From positions 62,001 to 126,000 of the forward strand of contig NW_026570377.1 in NCBI RefSeq assembly GCF_019649055.1: DNA of 64,000 bases, read 5' to 3'. A model generated the notes under the pieces. That model saw only the letters and a list, made by a program, of their open reading frames with translations. It did no database searches and was not told where the DNA came from. This DNA comes from Paramacrobiotus metropolitanus (taxonomy: Eukaryota > Tardigrada > Eutardigrada > Parachela > Macrobiotidae). Of the stretch, positions 37,701 through 50,388 are shown one piece after another (position 1 is the stretch's first letter; each line of letters opens with the position of its first letter). The position numbers and the translations under genes were made by a program.

Positions 37701-40700
37701 GCCAATTTAAAATAAATCAAATTAAACAAAATTTGCCAAATATTATTTTAAATATTCGAGCATGGTAAATAAATACAAATACAGTAAACTAAATTGGCGA
37801 AGATAAAGATAAAATAAATTAATATTATAATATTAAATAAAATGTTAAGTAAAACTGAAAACATTTGCCAAAAATTAGTAATACAAAAAATTATATATAT
37901 GTACACATATTACTATAATTAAGCGCGTTCATAAACTGTGAGGGACTATTTACCGTTTTTTTAGGAATTCTTCAACTGCTCACTGACCGGTAACAATCTC
38001 AACTCCGTGATCCGTCTGTCGGAACCCGCCAGCATCAAGATGAACATCAGCCGCAACGACTGGTACATCGACGCTAAAGCCCAACTACGCAAGGACGGCG
38101 GCAATGAGTTGACCCTCAAGGGCGAAGCCACCGCTTCCGGCATCGTCCCCGAGTGCAACGGCATGATGGAGTGCGCTAAGAAGAAGCTGATCAGCGAGGC
38201 CAAATGCCTGCTAGACATGATCAAGTTCAAGAGTCAAAGTATGGAAATGCGCCCGCACACCCACCACCGCTTCCGCGAGAGCCGCTCCCAGTTCGAAGAA
38301 GGACACGGCCGACCCATGCGCGTCAAGGCCACCATTGAGAGCAAGCTGCGCCAGAAATCCGGCAGCCCGCTGGAGTTCAGTTATTCCCGCCAGAATCTCG
38401 GTAGTGGACGCGTCTGGGAGTTGAAGAACACCTTGGATATCCAGTCCACCCATTCGGCACCCAAACAGGCGCAGGTGGTGGTCACTTTCGGCAATGACGT
38501 CGAACACCGCGATGCGTTTATCAAGTACGTCAGCTAATGAAAAAAAATAATTATATGATTAATAACAATTAATCAATAATTTACGCGAATTATAAGTAAT
38601 CACAACAATTTAAACCTAAATAATTAATACACAAAAAACATAATATATATAAACTAAATAATTAACAAGTAATTAACAATTAATTTAATATCATCTCGTT
38701 GTTGCTTTTGCAGTCTGTTCATGATGTCCAATGTCACCATGACCAACATCCCGTACAGTCTGGACCACTTTGCCCAGCTACTGGTCTCCCGTGAGGAAGG
38801 CCTCCTGATCTCCGTCAACACCTCCATCGACAAGTCGGACGAGACTCTGATTGGTGGTGGCATCCTGTTCCAGGTGGATGTCGATGATAAGAAGATCCAC
38901 ATTGGATGCAATATTGACACGCCGGTCTTGGAAGCCTCAGGATTGGTCAGCATGGCCAAGCCCGACCGACGCCCCCTGGAAGCCAAGATCTGCACCAAGA
39001 CGGATTCCGACAAGTCGGAGATGTTGAAGCATGAACTGCAGGTATAAGCTTAAGATAATTACATTTGCATTACAGCAAAAAATTACATTCATTATTTTAC
39101 AATCCTTCAATAAGTGTCGTGGTATTTAATTTGTTTATTTAATTTTTAAAGCATTGGCTGAATATTTTCAGGCTGTTATCAAAATCGGCTCTGGCAAGAT
39201 CATCAAGTCGCTGAAGTTCCGTCATCCTAAACTGGAGACCGAGTTCAAGACCGAATTGGACCTGTACTCTGACGGTACCGAAACCGACTTCGATGCCGGT
39301 ATGGAATTCGACAATGATGCTGACAACACCGAGGAAGATACCACCGAAGCCACGGACCGATTTGGATCTCGCAACAACGAACGCCGCACTAGTGGACATC
39401 GCAGTACGTTATTTTGTGACCTTTGTTTTTTATTAATTTGTGGGCATCCAATTAAGATCCAGTTTAACATGTAATGTTAATCATGCTTATTACTATAGGC
39501 TCGGAGCGATCGCAGAAGAACACCAACCGCAACTCCAACCGCATTAAACGCTCTCACCGCACCCGCGGCGACGAGGAGACCGTGAGCGAATGGGACACCA
39601 CCGAATCATCAGCATCCCGTCACGGTAAATCCAAATCCCGCTCGGGCAGCTCCAGCAGCGAAACCACCGGTGACTACTCCATGGACGACACCACCTCCCG
39701 CTACGGCAAATCCAAGTCCAAATCCCGTTTCGGTGGCTCCAGCGCGGAAACCACCGATTTCGACCAGGACACGTCCTCCCGTCACGGCAAGTCCAAATCC
39801 AAATCCCGTTTCGGAGAGTCTAGCAGCGAGACTACCACCGACTCCTGGAGCGATACCAACTCCTTCGGCGGACACCGCGGTCGCAAATCCAAATCGCAGT
39901 ACGGCATGTACGACACCGAGACCACCACCGAGTCGTATGACGATGACACCACCACCCGCGGATACGGTGAGGAGAACAACGATGACGACGAGACCACGAC
40001 TCGCCGCCGCCACGGATCTCGCAACCAGTACAACTCACAGGAAGAGACCTCGACGACCTCGTACGACAACGACGACGATGAGACCACGACTCGTCGCAGC
40101 CGCTACGGAAACTACGAGGACAACGAGGAGCAGACCAACTACAACCGTCAAAGCGGATTCTTCAGCAACCGCAAGAACAAGGACAAAGAATACAAGTCGT
40201 GTGAGTTGTTAGTGTCAAAAGGTCATCAGCTGTGAATTTGTCGAGGCAGTGTTTTATTTTTGACTTTTTCTGCACTACTTTATTTGATTTTTCATGTACA
40301 GTACATATAAGCGTTTATATGATATATCTATGTATATATCCCCTTTTTTTCGTATTTTTAGTTATATAATTTTTAATAAATTGTACAACCGTGTTTTTTT
40401 ATTGTAGCCCGCGTTGCCCGATCAGCTGACCGCGACTACGAGGACGACAGCCAGAACGAGGAGACCACCTACGGCCGCAAGGCGACCAAATCGTATTCAC
40501 GTCATAAGGCCACCACCCAGTCACCTTATGATGAAAATGAGGAATCCACTTTTAACCGACGTAAATCCAAGAAGCACTCTTCCTCGCGCACCACCAGTGC
40601 TGAAGAGGACAACACCAACAACACCGATCCGCCCCCATACCGTGCTTATGGTAAGCGTTATTTCATTTCTTCTCCACCAGTTTTTAGCAAAACATTTTCA

Positions 40701-43700
40701 GATTTCTATCAAAAAAATGTTGAGTGCTAATATTGTAATAATTTTGTTTTAATTTTCACGTTGAAATCTCTTCTACTGCAGCTGTAAGTAACAAAGTTTT
40801 TGCATTGCATTTTCAGGTAAGCAGCGCACATTCTCTAGCCGCAACTCGGCAGAGGAGACCGACACCACTTATGACCGCAACACCCGCCGCAAGGGAGACC
40901 GTCGCGAGAGCAAGGGATTCCTGAACACTTTCTTCGGCGCCGACGACGAGGAGAACACCTTCGACTCGCAGAACACCGGCCGTCGCTCGCAGAAGATGAC
41001 CGCGCGTGGTGGCATGTCCAGCGAAGAGGACACCACCTTCGGCCAGTCCTCCCGCTCTGTCTCTAAATGGAGCACCAAGAAGTTCCGCGACAGCGTCAGT
41101 GGAATCAGCCCGAGAATCTCCTCCGTCCTCCGCATCAAATCTAACGTAATATTTTCATCATATGTTAAGAATTGTTTTGTATAATGAACGCGATTTTTTT
41201 ACAGGACCGTGAACTCTTCCCCAGTTTGAACGTGGAAGCCAAGGCCACCATCCGGCAAATGTCCCTGGATGTCGACATCCGCGAAGTGCCCCGTCGCTTG
41301 GCCGACATTATCACCATCCGCAAGGTGTCCCTCAAAGGTCAGCTCCAGGATCAGAAGGCGGTGATCAAGTGCATCATCGATAATCGCAACGAAATCGGCA
41401 TTGAACTCCATGTCCGCAGTGAGCGCGAAGCTACCGGCAAGATTTATGACCGCGGCTTGGTAAGTTTGGTGCATCTTGCGATGGCAAGAGCGTTATTCAT
41501 TTTTAGAATTACAAAGATGGCATTTTTCACGCTTTCGTTTGTTTTATAATACAAATCGTACTTTTGCTTTCACACTGCTTGGTAAACATTTTAATTTAGT
41601 ATCGCAGTGCAGCGGCCACATAACTCCGATTAGCCTTGGTGTGCGCGCAAACAGTATTTCGTAGACGACCTTCAGATCTTCTTAAAAGTTTTTCCACCAA
41701 GAGGTTTTCGTTTCATAGTAATTAATATTAAATCAATGTGAGTCGAAGTTAGTTATTGTTTTATCGCTCTAATTTTTGCCTTTGTGCGCGATGCAAGACC
41801 GATGACGAAAAAGTACTGAGTGTCAGTTTAATTAACAAAGCGATTTTACTTGTACAGACAACGAACGGTGAAACCGTCCACGCCCAGGTGACCGTGACCC
41901 TCCCATCGGACGGTCTCGTGGCCATCAAGTTCAAGGTCGACCCCGACTCCACCTCCAAGATGGCCCGCAACCTGAAATCCGCCGGCCGCAGTGCCTACGA
42001 CAGCTCCCTGCGCTACGCCAAGGACTACTCACAGAAAGGCTACAATGAAGCCCGCCGCCTGTGGTCCGATGAGAACCATCCGGCCTACAAGTACACCAAG
42101 TCGTACATGCACGGCAGCCTGGAAGACTGGAAGGATGAGGCCGTGAAGCATGGGAAAAGCTACTATGAAAGTACGAAAGATTACGCCAGTTCTATCTACT
42201 CGGACGATTCTGCTCTGGGAACCTCTCTGGAAGAGATTGTCCGAGAAATCAACCGACAGCGAAAGATCTGGATGGAATATGTCATGGAACTCATCCGTGA
42301 TACTCCTGCCGGTAATTAAGACTAAGCACAGTAATAACTGAAAAAATAACATATATTGAAATAACTGAAATAACATAATACTAAAACATAAATATTATTA
42401 AATAAATATGTATAAATAAAATTAATAAAAAAAATATCTCTACATATAAAAATGTTTGATGTACCATAAATTCAAATGGTTGATATCAATATATATAAAA
42501 ATCAGAATAAAAGTAATTAATAGTTAATAAACATAACCAAACAAAAATAACATTTTAAAAGGGCTTCAGACGGTTGATAAATGATTTGTGTGTGTGCAGG
42601 TGAATGGGTCGACGCCATCCCCAGTCTTGAGGAAGTGACCTATAAGATTAAGCAAGTGGCCGAACGACACCTGTCTCCTCAGCTGCGCATCATCAAAGCC
42701 CGTCAGAGCTGCATTCTGATGCAGTCCTGCGACGCCATGGGTGCCCTTCGCTCCATCCAGGAGGTAGCCATCGAAATCACCCAGACCATCGATCCCAGCC
42801 GGGCCCGCGATCTCGCCCAGTCGGCCTTTAAGATTGTCCAGGAACTGCTGGTGGACTTTATCCGCGCCGTGAAGGAGAAGGCCCGCAGCAATGACGACAT
42901 CCGCCAACTGATCGGTACGATCAACCTCGATGAACTGGAAAGCCGCATCCGCACCGCCCAGGCGCCCAGCATTGACACCATTGTGGATGCCGCCAAGGCG
43001 GTGTTGCTGGTGATCAAGGATGTCGCCGTGGAACGTTTCGATGCTGTGGAACAGGAAGGTGATGGCTCGATCGTGGTGAAGATTCCGCATCCTTTTAAAT
43101 GGAGTAGTTTCAAGGTAATCAATTCATTAGATAACTGACTGATTAATTAAGTAATTAATTTTTGTCTTCTGAACATGTAATGTGTGTCGTTGTCGTGTAG
43201 TCGATGCCACGTTGGACTGATGAGCAGCGCCAGAAGGCTTACGACTACTTCGACCGGACCCGACGCGCTTTCGATGACTACAAGAAAACCGCGTTCAAGG
43301 ATGTAGCCCGCATCAAAATCCCTGGCCGTGACCAGCCCATGCATTTCCGCTGGTCCGATATCAAACAGTTCCCCAAGAAGAACATGCCCTCGCAAGTGGC
43401 CATGATCTTCGGTGACCGCCACATCATGACCTTTGACGGCAAAGTCTATGCCATCCCCGAAGCTGCCGATCAACAGTGCACATACCTTCTCAGCCGAGGT
43501 GAGGTTCTATTTCTAATGCGTATTATTAGGCTGTTTCTGGCTAATTCACTAGATTTTATAATTACGTATCTTGATTATTCTGCAGTTTTCTAACGATGTG
43601 AACAGTTAATTTAATTAATGATTTGTTACTTGTTAGTTAGCGGAGCACCCGATATTCTGTTATATTTCCATACAAAAAGAAAGAAAAGTTTGTTAAGTCA

Positions 43701-46002
43701 TTATTATTCAGCCGAACTCAATATCAGTTGTAGAAATGGCTCAAATGGGTTTTAGAAAATTTTCCCATTTGCTTCTCATAGGATCCCGTACACTACGATA
43801 ACTTGCATTAAACTTGAGTTGAACAGATAGGACATTAATTAAATATAAGTAAATAATACTTTGAAGAGCCTGATAAAACGGAAGAAATTACGATTATGAA
43901 AACGATTGATTACAGGCATGAAGGACAAGAAGTTCTCCCTGGTTAAGGACCGCAACGCCGTCACCCTGACCGTACCCGAGATGGTCATCAGCATCACCGA
44001 GAAGAACGAAGTGCGCATCAACAACAGCATGGTACAACTGCCGGTGGAGAGCCATTCCAAGCGCACCAAGGTCACGCTGGTGGGCGACACCGTCGAGGTG
44101 GAATCCGATGTGGGACTGACGCTGAAGGTCACCGGTGAGAAGAAGTTGGTAGTGGTGGAACTGTCCAGCGCCCTGTGGGACGAGACCGTCGGTCTGCTGG
44201 GTAGCAACGACAACGAGGCCGCCAACGACTGGGAGATGCCAACCGGCAAACGCGCCAGCCATGTCGAAGAATTCTTGAACTCCTACGAAGTCGGTAAATC
44301 GTCGCAGTGCCGCTTGGTCAAGGGACGTGAGGATATGTCACGTGGTGGTCAGCGCTGCCCTAAGTCGTCTAAGTGTGCACAGTTGTTCGGATCAGGATCA
44401 CCTTTGAGCAAGTGCTTCCAGGTAAATGCATTTCGTCACGTGGTTTCACGAAATTAACTTTTATATCTGTGACTTCAACGTGTATTTCAATGTATAAATA
44501 ATGTACAGTATAACCACTTAAACTGTGTGTATAATTTTTTATAATGTATAAATCAAGTATTTGGTATATTTTAACGCTTATATAAGCTGTATTACACGGG
44601 TTGCCGTTTGTACAGTTTGTATAAATGTTTTCTCCGTAGAACATCGACCCTGAGGAATTCAAACAGGCCTGCGAGACCGAGAGCAACAAGTGTGGTCGCA
44701 GCGAAGCCGATGAGACCGTGTGCAACGTCGTGGCGGCCTACCGTAAAGCCTGTGCCGCACAGAACATCGAGACCGAATCACCGGAAGACTGCGAAGCCTG
44801 CGAGGGTGGACGCCGTGAGAACAGCGAATGGACCGTCCGCGGTAACCAGCGCAAAGTGGACAGCGTCATCCTGGTGTCCGAGCACCGTGACTTTGCCTCC
44901 AATGCCGCCCCCGAAAAGATCCGCTCCCTGGTGGACACTATCACCCGCAAACTCCGCCAGACCAGCGCACAGGATGTCCGTGTTGCGTTAGTTGGATTCA
45001 GCGGAGCCGGTGTACACAAGAAGGCACACACTCACACCATTGACCAGTACGTTGAAAACAATTTGAATTATGCTACTGAATCTCGACCAGCAATAATTAA
45101 AAAATTTTTTCGTATTAGAAATAAGTTTTTAAATTGTTGGTTGACCTTTTAGTGAACAATTCGGAACTCCCGACAAACTGGCGCAAGCTCTGCGCACTCT
45201 GCAGTTCAAGGGAACCGAAAAGACTGACGCTTTGGAAGCCATTGAATACGTTTTGGACAGCCATGATTTCCGTCCGGAAGCCACTAAGATCATGCTGGTT
45301 TTCGGTGCTGAGGAATCCGAGGTGAGAAACAGTTTTCTGTTTAAAAGTGTGATGTTAATATATTTACATTATTGATTTACTTTTTTTATTGATTTTTCCA
45401 TTAAACTTCTTATGATGTAATTAATGAAGTACATGTATTTTATTGTATTTTTTACAATCATAAATAAATTAGATGTAAGTACTTAAACTGAAACCATATG
45501 TAACTGAAACCATACCTTTACCGGCAGTTTTCTAATGCGTGGTTTAATTGCATTGCAGTTGATTTCTTCGCACTCCCGCCTGCAATCCGTCAAGGAGAAA
45601 CTGGAACAGCAGGGCGTCACCCTGACCGTGTTCAGCAAGTACGGCAACGAGGACATGAAGGACCGTGACCACGGTATCAACTACGACGGCTCCATCTTCA
45701 GCTCCAAATCCATGAACACCCAGCCGCAGTCATCGCGCCGCGTCCCCGAGGAGTTCGCCTCCTACGGCCAGATGCCCAGCCGTAAGCTCAGCTTCCTGGC
45801 TAAGTCGTCGCGCGGTGCCGTCTTCCAGCTGGACACCCTGACCAGCAACGACCGCTCCCGTCAGCAGCAGCTGGAGGAGCGTGCCGCCAGCACCATTGCG
45901 GAACAGGTCAAGCGCGAGGAGAGCATGTGCAAGCGCTGCGTGTGTAAAGAAACCGAGCTGGATCAGCTGATTTCCGCCTGCCGACCCACGGCTTGTGCTT
46001 AA
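28785..46002 (+). CDS. Apolipophorin (large lipid transfer protein, apoLp-II/I precursor)
   Basis: Secreted scaffold of haemolymph lipoprotein, carrying lipid between tissues. 32 exons from 28785-28839 (signal peptide) to 45559-46002; joined length about 10,090 nt, ~3,360 residues, as in insect apolipophorins and about twice a vitellogenin. In order: lipid-transfer N-terminal module (29132-35054), large lipid-pocket region (35481-39403), a Lys/Ser/Thr/Asp-rich insert (39499-41145), amphipathic segments (41205-43114), a von Willebrand D-type domain (43201-44421, with GDRHIMTFDGKVY), then a Cys-rich piece and a vWA-like C-terminal domain (44640-46002, with VALVGFSG and HTHTID) as in insect apoLp. 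A furin-type RIKR sits near residue 1937. Three 1-nt frame breaks fall in the exons 32477-33106 and 33778-34235 (see findings). Vitellogenin was considered, but the length and post-vWD domain argue against it. Confidence 0.92.
39499..41145 (+). other. Low-complexity Ser/Lys/Thr/acidic insert within apolipophorin
   Basis: Exons 39499-40200, 40408-40650 and 40817-41145 encode roughly 425 residues (about 1923-2347) dominated by Ser, Thr, Lys, Arg, Asp and Glu. The first part is built from about three imperfect ~30-residue repeats around SRYGKSKSKSRFGGSSAETT. Later parts alternate acidic runs with TTTRR. It starts directly with a furin-type RIKR motif. Composition recalls the polyserine or phosvitin-like tracts of vitellogenins, so phosphorylation and ion binding are possible, but that is inference. 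Confidence 0.8.
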
Positions 46003-47739
46003 GTGGTGTGCGCAGTGTTTTTCCGGCGTAATTTATTCTTAAAATATTCACAAAAAATAGTGTTTCTACATAGTCGATGGGATGCTGGTTTCATCTGTAA
46101 AATTTTGTGATTTTTTCGCATTAGTTATTGTGCCGTTTTTTTCTATTTGAATCGACTCATTGATGTGAAATTGATTTTGATTTACGATTAGCAGCGTCCT
46201 ACGACGTAATAAAAATCATCCTTTGATTCCGGACGTGCTGTGTTATCATAAGTAACAGTAACACATACATATATATTAAAAATTACTGAAAAGAGAAACG
46301 CAACAAATCGAAATTCTAACTTTTGAATGTACTGCTTGCAATTTTAAGTACTGCACAGTCTGTACACCATAATATAGCGTCAGAGTTAACTTCTCAGTTT
46401 ATATGAAAAATAAATCAAATGTTAAACATTTACAAGAAAATATTAAAAGAATACACAGTATGTTGTAAGTTTGTAATGTAAATCCGAAATGCAGATTTAT
46501 TTTGTATGATTTTAAATAGGTCCTTAAATACTCAACAATTACATACACATGACAAAGTACATACAAAATATTTATTGGCATTTAAATATTTAAAATCTAC
46601 GTACTGTAAGTGTACTTATGATTCTATGAATATGTAAGTATTTGGCGGGATTTCTGAAGGTTTACAGTAATTTTCGTTTTTTAAGCGCAGACAAAACATC
46701 AATATCGCTTTTACTGTGCGTCTATGGCAACCTCCTCAGTCCGGCACACACATTACCAAGGCAGTAATGTACTCGTATCAGGCACGTGGCGCCACCATGA
46801 TTTCCGTGCGTCTCGTTGCCTGCTTGCTCTCTCGAGTCTCAAGTGTCTGCGGAAATAAACAGGCTGCGTAACCGGAGCGTCGCACGCGTGTTCACGCTGG
46901 CTGTGCTAGCTGCCACTAGCAGAGACGGAGAGACCGTCGTGTTTCACTCTGTGCGGTTTGTAACCATGGAAGTTAACAGTTTTCACTAGTTGCAGGTCTA
47001 TCTTACCATTCAATTACTAAAGGTTTTTGGTTGTGTTTAGAGATTTTGTCACGGTGTTTTGTTAAAACGGAAAGCTGGAGGATTGTTTCGCACAAATAAA
47101 GAACAGTGCCAGTCGGTTACGGTTTTTTAAAGAACGGCCGTGAAACAGTTCTGGTACCACAACTGTACAACCACCGTATCAAATTTTGGCATTCCCGTTG
47201 GTGTGCGCTTTAATTTTGGGTACGTTTTTGTTTACATGCTGCTGTCTTTAATATAATTTCTATATGCTTTAATAAAGTATTAAATTAAGGACGCTTGACT
47301 TCAGTTTTGAAATGGATTTGGACTTTTTAATATTACGATTTCATGGTTTTGCTCTTCGTTCACCATCACATGTGTCTCTCACTCCATGTTTTCAGTTTTG
47401 ATTACTACAGTAGCAGTTGGTGAGTTGGCTGCATTCTGATTTGTGGGTATTCGCGATTTTGTGTTAAGTTTTTCCCTTAATAATGAATCATTTTTTAGAT
47501 AATACAGGGTTTTGTGTGCTGAGAATTTCAGTGACCATATCATCATCTCATAACTGCAACACTTTGGATCGAGTTGACATCTTTGCTAAGAAGAAAAGCA
47601 ACCGTAGACTCGTAGTCAATAATGTTGAGTGATTTTCAAATTAGAAAAAAATGTACACTGTATGGTCTGTACCGCTGAATTAAAATTTACTGTTGTCTCT
47701 AGATTCCGATACATACACTGCAGCCGGAAAATATTGAAC
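46003..47739. other. Apolipophorin 3' region and spacer
   Basis: AATAAA at 46208-46213 is the likely apolipophorin poly(A) signal, about 205 bases after the stop codon. The rest is spacer, probably ending in the promoter and untranslated leader of the next gene. One dispersed octamer TACTCGTA lies at 46770-46777. No coding exon was found. Confidence 0.5.
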
Positions 47740-49742
47740 ATGGCGGTGAGTGAAATAATTTAAATTTTTTTATAAAGATGCATACAGATTTTTCGTGATG
47801 AGCAGGAGGGACGCAGTTACATCGCTTATTCGGAGGAGGCGATGGCCGAGCAAATCGCCCAGCTGACCACCATTGTCAGCCAGCAGGCGGCGGCCATTCA
47901 GAATTTATCCACATCCATCGCGCATCTGTCGCAACGGAATCTCGCGTTATCGGTGAGCCCGATGAATTACAACCAATACCTTAAATTTTTTAAAAAAATA
48001 TTTTGAGATATTTTTATTTTTGCGTTCGTGTTGCAGATTAAAACTGTAGCACAGAAGTTACTTACCTTTTTTGTATTTTCTACGTACGAACATAATTTCT
48101 ACAGACTTTTATTTGGTAGCCCGCACACTGTACTGTATATACAACAGAAGTATCACAAATACAGAAGTATCACAAATACGCCTTCACAAGTAAATAAAAA
48201 AATTAAATTTTGTTGAAAATAAATGATATTTTAAATAGTAAAATTTTGAAAAATTTGAATAATAAAGATTAATTTATTAAGAAAATTCCGAAAATTAAAA
48301 TAATCAAAATTTGAAACACGAACAATGTGTGCACGTTACAGCGGAATCAGTATTCCGATCACGCGGAACCGCCCAACCACATTCTTAATCACGATATCGC
48401 TGTGATCGTTCCCTCCACCAGTAAGATGACACCCGCGGCTAATGATCATCGCGGTGGCCGGGCGGTGGCGGTGAAACGGGTGATGCATCCGATCAAGCGG
48501 GAGGACTACCAGCATTCCACGCCGACACATTCCGTCAAAGTGCAGGCCCGCAAGAAGGCCAAACTGACCAACGGGTCAGCGGTAAATTACGCGGCGGCGT
48601 CGGATGGCGACGGGGAGGATGGGAACCACCTGCCGACCCAAGGGGAGCACGACGAGGATGGGCTGCCGGCGCTGGATACCATGGTCAATACCGGTCGGTC
48701 GACGGCCGGAATGCTGCGCAATACTCACGCCACGCTGGGACCGACGGGTGTTGGTAAGAACGTATTTTGTGTAATATCGTTCGATGTGACGAATAATTAT
48801 TTTATTTTCCTTGCAAGCTTTGTTCGCGAATACGTTTGTGATTTAGCGGTTTTTCATTCGTTTTCTATCCTTGCTTGTGTGATGCCAGTCGTAGCGACGG
48901 AACGTGAGAACTAGATAACAAGTTGTATTAGTTTTCGTGGGTGTGAATGACTTGATTTTTGCAGATGCCAAAAATCGCTTTCTCTCATATTTGCAAGCGT
49001 TGCGGGAGAACTATTCCCTGGACGAGGTACAAATTAAACAAACGCCACTGTTGTTAAACTGCTTTTTGTAGAAATAATGATACATTTGTGGTAGAATGAC
49101 TGTACGCTGTCCAGTATATCGTACTATACTTTATGTTTTTACAGTGCAAAAATGTTTTGCGCCCGCAATTGTGTGATGACTGGATCGCTGTCCGCCCGGA
49201 GGAGCTGCTCAACCGTCTGCGTGATATCGATGTGGAGGTTCCTTCCCGGCAGAATCTCATGGATATCGTGCAGGCCATGGGGCCGGATATTGCGCGCGGA
49301 CGCAGTGTCAAATTCGGACGGGAGACGCGTCGCGCGGTGGCCGTTCCGCGGGCCTACTTTGACGCACAGGAACTACGGAACATTGATGACTGTAAGCGTT
49401 GATGTTACAGAATTTTATCGGTTACACGAATGTAATCAAGATTCTTTTATGAATTAAATAGCTTGGATGTGATCACTGTTTGTCTTTTTTCTGTGTTGCT
49501 CGAGTACGTCAAGAATACGGATGGAGATTTAGGAAACCGGTTCGCTTTGAAAGCTGCTGATTTTGTAGGGTTTGTTGCTCCTCCCATTTCCAGACGAAGA
49601 CCAGATGTTAACGCTTTCAATCACGATGAAATTCAGCCGGACGACGAAGATGCGGGAGCGGGACAGGAGTGGCCGCGCGAAGCCGAAGCAGAAAGCGACT
49701 AGCGCTCGTACAAAGTTACTAATTGTTGCTGATGGACAGTAA
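47740..49742 (+). CDS. Hypothetical protein, probably nuclear, coiled-coil N-terminus
   Basis: Family not recognised. Exons 47740-47745 (only ATG GCG), 47788-47952, 48342-48753, 48965-49026, 49145-49391 and 49594-49742 join in phase to 346 residues. Residues about 12-55 are heptad-like (AEQIAQLTTIVSQQ, IAHLSQRN), suggesting a coiled coil. A basic and acidic low-complexity middle follows, with RKKAKL as a possible nuclear localisation signal. A compact folded-looking part then contains LRPQLCDDWIAVRPEELL and SRQNLMDIVQAMGPDI, and the tail is basic (KMRERDRSGRAKPKQK). For the last exon I chose the acceptor CCCATTTCCAG before 49594 because it has a strong pyrimidine tract and the right phase. 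A longer frame (49463-49702) reading the same stretch in another frame has no phase-compatible acceptor. The gene runs tail to tail with ABCF2. Confidence 0.65.
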
Positions 49743-50388
49743 TATTTGTTTCACACTACTTTGATAATCTCTTCATTCTTCAGTTGGGCAACTGTTATTG
49801 CATAATGATACTGTATTGCTTTTTACCGCTGTACAAAGTACCAGTCGAGGTTTTTTTAATTTTCAGTTATTAGCTTTTCATGCGACGAAAAGCGTGGCTT
49901 TCTACCTTGAAGGTTGTGGAAGATTTCCGGTCTGTAATGCGCAGCTGTACCGTTACATTTGTTTTGTCTTACTACATGGAAAGCACGACTTCAAGTTTTC
50001 GACCTTGTTTTAAAATTGTTTGTCGCTAAAACAAGAAAACATTTGTTTACTTGCTGCAATTTATTTCAACGACGCTTGTATGATGAACGACTTCGAGGAA
50101 ATGTAACCCAAAAATCTTAAATTTGCTTCACAAGGTGAGTATTCAAATCGTCCAGCAAATGCTAACACTTAAACGATTTACGACCAACCATCAACAAACT
50201 CGTGTATATTCTTGATTCTTCACAACCAAACCGCTTCATAGTTCACAATAAGCGGGAATTCCCAATAAGAACTCAGTTGTTATCAGATAAATTACGGTCA
50301 TCATCACAAACCGATGATTCCACATCCCATTTTTCAAAACCATTAACGCTTCACGAGGACTAGACAGAGAAACGCTTCCCAGCGTTCC
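49743..50388. other. Spacer between two convergent genes
   Basis: 3' untranslated regions of the hypothetical nuclear protein (+) and ABCF2 (-) presumably meet here. The open frame at 49798-50013 shows no domain. No RNA gene or repeat was seen. Confidence 0.5.

Noticed and set aside
28785-46002. Vitellogenin as the identity of the large lipid-transfer gene
   Set aside because: The Ser-rich insert and vWD domain suggest it, but the length of about 3,360 residues, the amphipathic middle and the vWA-like C-terminal domain after vWD fit apolipophorin.
49463-49702. Last exon of the nuclear protein in the frame ending EAEAESD
   Set aside because: Attractive composition, but no acceptor gives the needed phase; the frame from 49594 has a strong acceptor and closes correctly.
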